A stretch of 64,000 bases of DNA from Rhynochetos jubatus (taxonomy: Eukaryota; Chordata; Aves; Eurypygiformes; Rhynochetidae), in assembly GCA_027574665.1 (NCBI GenBank), contig CM050657.1:24468700-24532699 (forward strand), given 5' to 3'. Shown here in pieces: positions 54,736 through 64,000 of the stretch. The position numbers and the translations under genes were made by a program. The notes under the pieces were generated by a model that saw only the letters and a list, made by a program, of their open reading frames with translations, made no database searches and was not told the DNA's origin. The first letter of the stretch is position 1. The number at the start of each line of letters is the position of its first letter.

Positions 54736-56564
54736 GCCATTTTTCACCTTGGTGCAATGTCAATGCAAAGCATAGAAGTGCAGCTGAACAGGATAGCCTT
54801 CCTCCTCCTCAGAGTTCTTGCTCATTTGCTGGCTCTTTGCATAATTTTCTCTGTGTAGTTTTCTGTCAGCTCTCCATGCAAGCTTTGGTCTCTCTGGGCT
54901 GCCTTGCACATGTTCTTTGAATGAGCCATTTCTACTGAATTCCTGACAATAAACGGATTTGTCATGTTATGGCAGTGTGTAAAGGCCTCATGCCTGTCAT
55001 TATGGAAGTTAGCTAAAGAGCACATACATGGTGTTGGACCCAAGAAGATATGTTGTTAAATGTGATGTGTGTGTAGATTACCTTTTATTTCTACTTCCTC
55101 ATAATCTACAGCCTTTGCCTAACAGGTAGTAATTCCTCCTGATAAACCACCTCAGAACCCACCAGAAACAAAGAACAAATAACTGCCTCACAGGCTTCTC
55201 AATAAAGCCAAAGTTATACATTCACACCACAGTATTTTCTTGCCAAACACGGCCTCTTTTTAATCTGGTAATATCCAATTACACTGTGATTTTTATCAAA
55301 ACCTCAGTTTATAATCCAAGATAGCTTTAAGAAATTAATATTTTCTTAAATTGTTGTTTCCTCTCTTTCTATTCATCTCCTTTTCTTTTCTCTCATAGAC
55401 TAACTGTGAGCAGTTATTTCCAAGTTCTTTCCAGTGCCCAAAGTTTGAACTTGTAGTTGTATTGGTCATTCAGCTTGGGTACTGGTTGCTGTGTAGGCGA
55501 ATTGCTCCTACCCTTGGCCGTGTTTGTACTAAGACCAATGTGCAAGGCAGAGCTTTGAGCTGCTGCTGAAAGTGACGGTGCCAGGAGAGGAAAGCGTTGC
55601 CTGTCGTAACAGACCAGTTGTGCTCGTTGGCCTTCGCTATAGCAGAACCATACGGCAGCGGGTCCTAAGCAGGTATCGCCATGCAGGGGCTGCGTTTTGC
55701 TGCGTACATGTACTGGCACTACAAGTGTTTTTGTTTGACATAATCCTGCCCGAGGTCATACAAAGTAGACACGTGAGTGAACAAGGGATTTGGGGAACAC
55801 AAAGACGGAAAATTTAAGTGCAATTCTAAATAAGATTTTCCCTTCCCATTTACGTGTTGTCTGTTTTGATCAGCGAGCTCAAGGCCAGGGAATGCCTTCG
55901 CTGTGTCTCTCCAGTATCTAGCACAAGACCTGTTAGAACCTGTAGAAACTACCAGAATATAAATAGCAATACAAAAGGCTTCACAGGGCAGAAAAGCTCA
56001 TGTTAGGAGAGAGGCAACCAGATTGTATAGCCAATAAAAAGCTGGCAAAGGAAGCCAGGTGCAGTTGTGCATGCTAGTCGCAGCCACTGGCGTACTTGGG
56101 AGCAAGGTTGTGTAAGACTGCAGTGCCTCCGTCTGACAGAGATGCGCTTGCACCCGCAGCCGCACAGACTTGGTGTTGGTTGAGGCAGAGATGGAGAGCG
56201 CTTATTACAGAGCAAATAAGAACAGTTTCCCTCCTCTTTCTGTTCAGTAGCTGAGCTGAAGAAGTAGGTGATAACATAGCCTATTCTGTTTCTAACTGTC
56301 ATTTGTTGTGTTCAGATTGTGAGCTGCAGGAAAGTTCCTGCCCTTCAAAATTTGCAATTAAAATAGCGTACATGTGGAGACAGTTGGATACCACAGCAAT
56401 CTGAGAGGATAATTTTTCCCATCGAGATGATTAATTTATTTTTGTTGCATACTAAGAAAATAACACCTAGATTTTTTGTTTTCATCAGTTAATTTCACTC
56501 TGCAAAGATCAAGATAATTTACAGGATCCTGGAGAAAGACAGTGGCTTTTCCAGTGTTAATCAA
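54736..56564. other. Non-coding stretch, 1.8 kb
   Basis: No recognised gene or repeat. A slightly GC-richer patch at about 55555-55720 has no supporting signal. Confidence 0.5.
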
Positions 56565-56645
56565 CTTAAGGGCTGGAGCAAAGAATAGAACTCCAGTCTC
56601 CTGTGTACCATCCCAGTGCTCTGTTTACTGGGCCAAACTGTTGGT
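56565..56645 (-). mobile_element. MIR-like SINE fossil, antisense, tRNA-related part
   Basis: The plus strand reads GGGCTGGAGCAAAGAATAGA, then ACTCCAGTCTCCTG, CCCAGTGCTCTGTTTACTGG and GCCAAACT. This corresponds to the reverse complement of the 5' tRNA-like half of MIR ('GCAGAGCCAGGATTCGAACCCAGG...CCCAGTGCTCTTAACCACTATGCCACACT'). A related tRNA-derived amniote SINE is an alternative. Confidence 0.5.
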
Positions 56646-59640
56646 GTGTGGGTGCAAAATGGCACAGAAAATAAGATGATGTATTAGAAATGCCCGTTCA
56701 GGGGACAGTCTTAGCCTTTACAACAAAAGACAAGCTGGATACCTCTCTGTTCTGCAATGAATGTGGGGGTGAGTGGACCTCTTGTTACTGTCACAAGCTC
56801 CCGTTGCTATTTGGCATTCCTCATCCTTGTCTTCATTCAGTGGCTGGCAAATGGACTTGCTGACATCTGGACTGACCTACTAGGCTTTATGTTTTATTGA
56901 TGTCCTATGGTTTTCATGCCTTCAGAATTCTCCATTCACTTTAATTAGTTGAACCTGAGTTCACAAACTCTGAGACCTTTTAAAGCATTTGGCAAGCTGC
57001 AGGAAAGTGCCACAGCAAATGTCTGTCAAGTGCACAATGTAATCCATGTTGGAAAAAACAGGGATATCTTTCAAAATATCTTGAATATTGAGGGAAAAAA
57101 ATACATGAGAAAAAATATGCCTATTCCTCTGCTGAGTGTCCCAAAAAGAAATTCAGGGTGAGCTTTTCCAGGTACATATGTTGATCTAATGTAGCTCTCA
57201 TTGATTTGTATCAGAATGAAAATAGTCCAGGTATCAAAAATCTCCCCCCACTAATTAACTTCATGGTGTCTTCTCCAAAGTTTGAACAGAACTGTCTCTG
57301 TGATTCCACCTGTTTGTTCCAGTGAGGTCAATGTGCCGTACATGCTACGGACATACAAGCAACAGCAAGTGAGCTCCCATGGCATAACTGCTAGCTGTCT
57401 GCTCAGTGTATGGTGACGTGCTCACCACAGCTCACTGTGGATGTGCTCTGAGCAGTCTCACTTTTGAGGGTGGTGTAAGCTAATCCATACAGCTTTGTAA
57501 CTGGGGGAAGCTGACAACAAGCCTTTGGTGGGGTATTGAAGCTGATGGATGGTAACCTATTAAGTTGTAGTAACTTGCTGACTTTGACTCATTTACTGCC
57601 TTCCCCTGACATACTTAATGAGCACTGAGGACTCAGTCGTGTTTGGCTGTCGTACTGTGGGGGGTCTGCGTTTCACCTCTTGCCTGCCCTTAGTACCAGT
57701 GCAGAATGAAGGCGCGATGCCGATGTATGGGAAATCTGTTGTTCAAGCTGCAACTGGTGCCCCAAGTCTATCAGGCATTGCATTGTATTTTTAATTGCCT
57801 GTAGAGTGTTTACAATCCAGTCTCTTCCAAGTGTTAGTTCACCAACTAGTAACAGCCATTAGGGAAAATAACCATCATCCTTGAGCCTTGTGGATTTTGC
57901 CTCTGAGATCACTGTTCTGAATTAACACTGTGGTAACTGAGCACTGAAAGTGGAGGTACAAATCTCCTGAGGCTTTATGGAAATACAGTGACAAAAATAA
58001 AAGGTCGTGATCAAAAGACCAGAATAATTGCTGTCATATAGAATTTAAAATATTTAAGATTTACTTAATGAATATTTAAATATATTAAAGCCTTTGATAT
58101 TGAAGTGGTTGTGCTTAGCAGAAACCGTTCCAAGGCTGGTATCTGAATTTCAGGTCAGCCTGATTCCAGACTCTCCGTTTGCAGTCAGCGTAACTGCCGC
58201 TGCTCCATCCCCTGCTGAGCATGACAGCTCCCGTCCTTTCGCTGTCCTGTAAACTACTGGGTTCTGTTTGCTCAGCTCAGCTGCTGACTTGTTCAGATCT
58301 GAAAGATACAGAATGGGCGTAAGGAAAGGAAGCAGCTGATGGCACGTGGGGTCTCAGGCAGAGCCAGGGGAAGCTGTGCAAGGGGAAATCCCCAGCGGAG
58401 GCAGACACTCTTCCAACCTTGTGAGAAGGTGGTGACTGTACGGAAGATGTGAGGTTGCTTGTGGTATTGTACACCCTGAAATTCATTAGTGCAAACTGGG
58501 GCTGGAAGTCCAGCTTAAAGAATCAGGCACTTAGGCCCGGTGTTATGACTGCATGAGTAAATAACGTGTGGCTGATTCCTATTAAAGGCACAATAAAGAG
58601 AGGACACTTTAAAAAATGGTTAATGTGATGGGAACTGGAAGAATCCCAGAACCTCTGGGTCCAGTTGTGTCTTGTCCTCTGTTGCTTGGGTGGCTGGTAT
58701 TTGAAGGGAGTGTAATTGCAGAAGGTACCAGCTGGAAAGGAATATGGACCATTGGAGGCTGCGCTTCCACGGTCTGTCTCTTGTGAGGAAGTGGGGAAGC
58801 CAACTTCCAGGCTGCTGTGGCCTCCCTCTGTTTCCGTGGCAACAGGTGTCAGTCAGCTGGAAATGGAATAAATGAGAGTTTGGAAGCAATTATTGTTCTA
58901 AATCACTCGCTTCGTTTATGCAGTCTGACAACCGTTCCTGTGGTGAAAGCAGCAGGTAACAGAGCCGTTAAGTTCCCAGTTGTCGGGTTCACATCCAGCT
59001 GCTAAGTGGCAGCTGAGAAGTCTCATTTTGCCAAGAGCACCCCCGGGCTTGTGGATCTGCGAAATGCGAAATGGTTTTAAACTGTTTATTAAACAAAGAA
59101 ATAATATGCCTGCCTCTAGGTGAATATCCAAGGGGAACATTAAGGAAAAAGGAGTATTTTAATACCCCAAGAAAGCCTCACACTTTTCAGTGGAGGGAGC
59201 AGAGCTGGTCTTCACACACATACGACTTGGTACCTTCAGCTTTTGGAAAGCCCATAAGATCTCAAATCCACTGACCCTTGAGGCTTCAAAGATAAGCAAT
59301 TAATGCCAGGTTTTCTGGATTCCTCTTATACCTTCGCGAGTCTGTAGGGAGTGGAAGAAAGAGGAAAAGTTTGGAAAAATATTGGAGGTGTGTATAGAAG
59401 ACGTAGCAAAGGAAATCTGTCACAGTATCTAGTTCAAACTTACATTAAAAGGGAATAAATGCTGGCAACACTTTGAAGTATTTGGGAAAGGAATTTGTAA
59501 TATTTGCCTGTATTTGCAACTCATATTCCTGCAAAAATGGATTTCAAGTATACATTTACTTTACCTGTGAACTGACACCTCTATAAGCTTCTTTTTTGTG
59601 TCTAATGTAACCATTGTTCGTATTCTTGTTTGCCTTCCAG
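56646..59640. other. Non-coding stretch, 3 kb
   Basis: No recognised gene. The sequence near 58140-58500 is somewhat GC-richer than its surroundings, without promoter or exon signals I can support. Confidence 0.5.
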
Positions 59641-59736
59641 GACCTGGTGTCCATTAGTAAAACTGAATGGCATCATGTTGGATTCGGGCTCCAGACAGAT
59701 GGGGAAGCCTTGAGCTGACCAGAAGCAGCAGTGGAG
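59641..59736 (+). other. Candidate exon with start codon, plus strand
   Basis: A very good acceptor (TATTCTTGTTTGCCTTCCAG) ends at 59640, and a modest donor (GTGGAG|GTATTG) follows 59736, enclosing 96 nt. In the frame starting after two bases, stops TAG, TAA and TGA immediately precede an ATG at 59667. The frame then stays open to the donor, reading MASCWIRAPDRWGSLELTRS and then SSG (intron phase 1). This is the pattern of an exon carrying the end of a 5' UTR and the first codons. I do not recognise the peptide. If unspliced, it ends after three more codons as a 26-codon small ORF. Confidence 0.25.
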
Positions 59737-62700
59737 GTATTGTATAGCAAGTAGATACAAACCCAAAACTTTGCAGGGGTGGGTGTTAAGGCCATGTAAT
59801 ATCTTGATACTTTAATTTTAGAAGTGTGATACTTAAATTGTATGCAAACAGTTGTTTATTTTTAGAAATTGTAATAATGTTTTGAAAAGTGAGGACATCT
59901 TAAAACATGACACCAGATTTCTTTTCACTGCTTCTGAATTATGCAGTGTGATTCAGGAGCTCATGTCCTGTGGCAAACCAATGCACTTTGGATTCCAAAC
60001 TCATTAGGTGCTGTATCTACTTGCCAGATATTTCAGTCTCATTCAAATCCCTCTCTAAATTCCACATCTGTCAGAAAGCTTTAGAAGACGTAAACTAATT
60101 AAAATGTTACAGTGAAAGAATTTTACTCACCAAACTGCTTATGATTTTACAGAGGCAGGAAAGTCTTATCAGTAAGATACTTGTGCTTTAAGTTCAACTG
60201 TCTCTCATTTCAGCTTTGCGGGGTTCTTGAATACAGAGTTCACAAGTCTTATGTGCCTTGCAAGATACCTAGTGGGCAAGATATGATCAGTAATGCTAAT
60301 TAGTAAAATTTTCAGTAGGCCTTGTAAACGTGATTTTCTTTTTGTTAATGTTAGTCAGTTAATATCAGCCTTATGCTATATGTAGCTTCTCCATTTTTGG
60401 TGCTAATTTACTATAGAAAGATCAGTGCTTCTATATTTCTCTCACAGTCTGTCAGACAGCTCTCAATCTGCTTTTCTACATGAGAATCTTTGTTGCTCTT
60501 TTGTTCTCCATTTTCTCTGCCGTTTCTTTGATCTTGGCTCTGTTTTGCAATTCAGAAAGTTTTCATTTCCCTAGATAATGTGCAGTGTTACCATTTTTCT
60601 CAGGAGATATACAGAATGCTTTTTACAGGCCCCAGAACAATTCTGCAGCATGAATTTGACAACTCTGTGGAAATGCTAAACCTCAGGTTTGCATATCATA
60701 GGATTCACTCAATTTTGTATCCCTAATATCTCGTGTTCACAATGCAACAACATCTATGTAAAAAGCAAAGTTAAAATGCAGAAGTCAAATGAAATAATTG
60801 CCATTCTGAAAACACCGCCCACCAAGAGTCAGCCTCAGAGGAACAGCTCCTCAGGTTGTCCTAAATCCATTGCTTGAAATTGCCAGAAACAAACATAAAG
60901 GCATTTGTGGGAATAAGTTAGTTTGATCTTCCAGGTTATGTCTTAGTAAATTAACAGTGTGCAGGCTGATCTGCATTTGGAGAAGCCTACAGCCATTTGG
61001 ACACCTCTCTGAAATGAGCAAACCTTGAATCCCAGTATGTTTTCCCATCTTGATCATGGTAATGAGGGGGTTTATTGGACCCTCTGGCAGAATTTCAGGG
61101 TAGAGACTTAGTGGGTATCTTCAGCACTGGGTTATCCTTGAGACGTGATGCTGCTGCTTCCCTGGAAACTCTACGAGGGAAAGGAATTTCCCCTGCAGAA
61201 AGGAAGAATTGAAAATCTGAACATTTTAGTGGGACTGTAAAACTTTCCCCTTCCTAGCTCTAATAATCGTGTTGTTAGAGTGAAGAAGTTGGCACAGAGG
61301 CGTAGAAACCTGAGAAAATAAATTTATCATTAAAGGACTAATTAAAAAGTTCTATCACGTGCATTGAAAACTCTTAGCTGGTTGTGTATTGGGAGGAAGT
61401 TGGGGATCGGGAACCCATTATTTTTCACTTGCTTCTTCCAGCTGTCCTGATGTAATTTTTAACAGCAGTGGCTTGAGCGTTCAAAACACAAGATTTTGGG
61501 AGATGCACTCATGGGTTTAGTTAAGGAGACCCTTAGAGGGTGTAACTGAGCTTGTTAGGCTTCACACTGTAAACATTGTCTTGATATGACGGAACAAATA
61601 CTCTAGAGATCCTTTCATAGGTGGCAAAAGTCTGTATTTCAAGAGGTGCTGGCGTGCCCCTCAGTATTCTGAAATGCGACATTTCAGTAATTTTTTTATC
61701 ATCTGTTTCATATATTTAATACAAACAGAAGCCTGGTCTTATTTATGTAATCTTAAGGACAGATGGTTTCATAAGTGGGTGATCATCTGTGTGAAGATGA
61801 TAAGAGTTGAAGATTTAGAAAAGAGTCTATGGATCTCCGCTGTTGGCCGTTTCGCCTAAAGGGTCCTTTGAGTTGTGTTTTGCTGTTGATAAGTAGTTGA
61901 TGAATATATCCATAGTACTCAGTGTCTTGTAGCACTTATGAGGTTATTATGAAGGGTGGCCACTTCTTCATCTCTTACTTCAGGCATCTGGTATTAGGAA
62001 AAGAATATTACAAGGCAGCTTTCTTTTCAGTGTCACAGCTAAGTGTTTGTTTATTTTCATTGTTCATGTTTGGGTTTTTGTTGTTGTTAGTTTTGGGGTT
62101 TTTTTAATGATAGGCAGTATTAGTGTGCCATAGTTTCTTTCAGCCAGTAAAAATGTTGTTAATGGAGAGAACAGAAGCATGGAAAAATGAAAGCAAATTG
62201 TAGATGAACAGCATGTTAGACTGAACTTTCTTAAATATTCAGGCTTGATGTTGGCTACATCTGGCACAAGGGTTTCAGGTAGATGATACTTTTAGTTTTA
62301 CAAATGGATGTTATGAAGAGTAGGATAATTCTGTAATTGCAGTGCTGTAAGACAATGAATGTTCCACTTAACAGACTCTAATAATAACCCCCCTTGTTTT
62401 TGTTGTGAACACTATGCCATATAGTGTTCTTCCTCTTTGAACTGCTTTCTTTACTCTTTTTGCCTTAGTAATCTTAAACTTGGTGGAAGCCATCAGGAAG
62501 TTCATTTGCTAAAAGTAAAAAAAAAACCCCAAAACAAAACAAAAACCCCCAACACTTCTGAGGTAGGTTTCCAAACTATAACAGTAATGGCTTCTAGAAC
62601 GAACACTGTGTAGAGGATGAAAGGAACTGATTAATATCACTGAATACTTGAAGTGAGGACTGATAGCCAAGAGCTGACAAAGAGCGATTTAAAAATGAAA

Positions 62701-64000
62701 ATGAATCCGTAATATATTCAAAGAGGTGAAGTGGATATTATTCAGGGAGGTGTGTGTGATGTATTAATTTTAACTTCCAATTTTTTTAAAAGTTTGGAGT
62801 CAATTACCACCCAAGGCTGGATTTCCAACATGATATACAAAAATGGCAATTACACAGCATTATATACTCTTAGAAAACCAGCACTAATCAAAGATCACCT
62901 CTGCAGTTGTAGGAGCTGATTTATACTTTGCATTAGCACAGTCAGAAATGATATGGAGAAGTAGAGTCCTGGTTCCCAAACCAAAATTGTGAACTGCTTA
63001 ATATCACTGCTTACAAAAGGTGGTGTGTTATTTGCATGTCAGGTATGAAAAAATCTGGAATCTTCTTTAGGGAACCAAAGGGAAATGGCCTGCCCAGTAA
63101 GGGTCTTGGGGGGGAACAAAGGTCAAGGGCTGAAAAACCCACCTGGTAATATTCCTGAGAAGTATGATCTCACTAGCAAATACTTGTCTATTCTTTGGAA
63201 GTACGATTTTGGTAAATCTTTTTCAAGTTGTTGAAAACCTTGTTGATTTTCTACCACATTGCCTGGGAGGTCACTCAGGAGTCAGAGCTTCTATGGGCTG
63301 CTGTTGCAGTCAGTTCTCGCCATGTAAATGGTCCCAGAGCCAGTTGCTCCCCATTTTTGAGCAGCTGGCATGAGGTGCTGTTGGTCCTTACCACTTGGGG
63401 AACCAGTTGGGCCGTGTCATGGGATGGTGTGGGTGTTCCAGTTTCCAAGGAAGTCCTTGTGGGATGTCGGTGCTAGAGCAGAGGTGCAGAAGTACAACAG
63501 AAGAGGAACATCTCTTAGTGGTTTAGCTGTGGATGATGTTCTTTTATATGTTGCTGTTGCCCTAGAACTACTGAAAGTCTCTCCCACTCCCATGATTTTT
63601 TTGAGGTTTGTTGGAATACTGAGAAGACTGACGTTCCAGGCACTACAGCTAGAGAAAATAGGGATTTTGTCTTATCAGTTGAGCAGAGCAGGCTAAATGG
63701 AATTGCAGCTATAAGTGAGAATTGAGAACAAGTGTCACAATTGACAGAACTGTTGACTGTAGAAGGGCCTCGAGGTACCTGGTCTTGGTATGACCCAGTG
63801 AGGTGTGCCACAGGCTCTGTATTGGAAGCCACTTGCAGTCTCCACTTGGTCTTTGGAGTAATTTTGGGCAATTCTACACCAACAGTCTGCTCCTCTTTTC
63901 CTTGACATGGTGCAGAAATGAAAAGGTTTTTTTTTACTGGTGCACTTAGTGCTTGAAACACTAAGAAATTACCCTGGCTAGTTACACTGGAAGGAGAAAT
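59737..64000. other. Non-coding stretch to the window end
   Basis: No recognised gene. An acceptor/donor pair encloses 60604-60686 (83 nt), open in frame 0 as EIYRMLFTGPRTILQHEFDN and then SVEMLNL, but its donor (CAG|GTTTGC) is weak, and its phase does not continue the frame of the candidate exon at 59641-59736 beyond 16 codons. A10-CCCC low complexity is at 62517-62530 and a G/T-rich patch at 62073-62105. A 148-codon minus-strand frame at 63515-63961 shows no recognisable family. Confidence 0.5.

Overview
The window reads as nuclear DNA of a bird. The clearest evidence is three copies of the CR1 retrotransposon (1-212, 1201-1823, 30514-31098). They have the avian-type CR1 3' region, and two of them reach the CR1 end with its ATTCTGTGAT/ATTCTATGA octamer tail. 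Base composition is AT-rich apart from one sharp CpG island. No long ORF outside CR1 and the CpG island belongs to a protein family I recognise. I identify no gene by name, and I see no rRNA, tRNA, CRISPR array or prokaryotic operon.

Layout. At 1-11.3 kb there are two CR1 fragments, then long unannotatable single-copy sequence, then an old amniote-type CR1-like LINE fossil (about 9935-10456). At 11.3-12.1 kb a CpG island carries what looks like the 5' end of a gene read on the minus strand. It has a CAG|GTGAGT donor at 11988/11987. Its first AUG for a minus-strand transcript (11915) lies in a strong context, and that reading frame runs to a second donor (GTAAGG) at 11767/11766. If this is right, the gene body runs from 11.9 kb toward position 1 and beyond, and 12.1-64 kb is upstream or intergenic sequence, or belongs to another gene. 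From 12.1 to 64 kb the sequence is mostly non-coding. It contains a compound (TTCC)18-(AGAC)12 microsatellite at 15143-15262 and a complete CR1 3' end at 30514-31098. It also contains a decayed reverse-transcriptase fossil near 38.1-38.8 kb that carries an internal inverted duplication, an antisense CR1-like fossil near 53.0-53.4 kb, and three MIR-like SINE fossils.

Most of the interest lies in the layered repeat history: younger CR1, older CR1-like LINEs and MIR. The next points of interest are the CpG-island promoter and a handful of short splice-bounded open stretches (8.15, 9.15, 23.26, 33.7, 59.6 and 60.6 kb) that transcript data could confirm or remove. All exon calls are inference from splice-site consensus and open frames. 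Short exons of this kind arise by chance in 64 kb, so their confidence is low. I did not find a new multi-gene system here.
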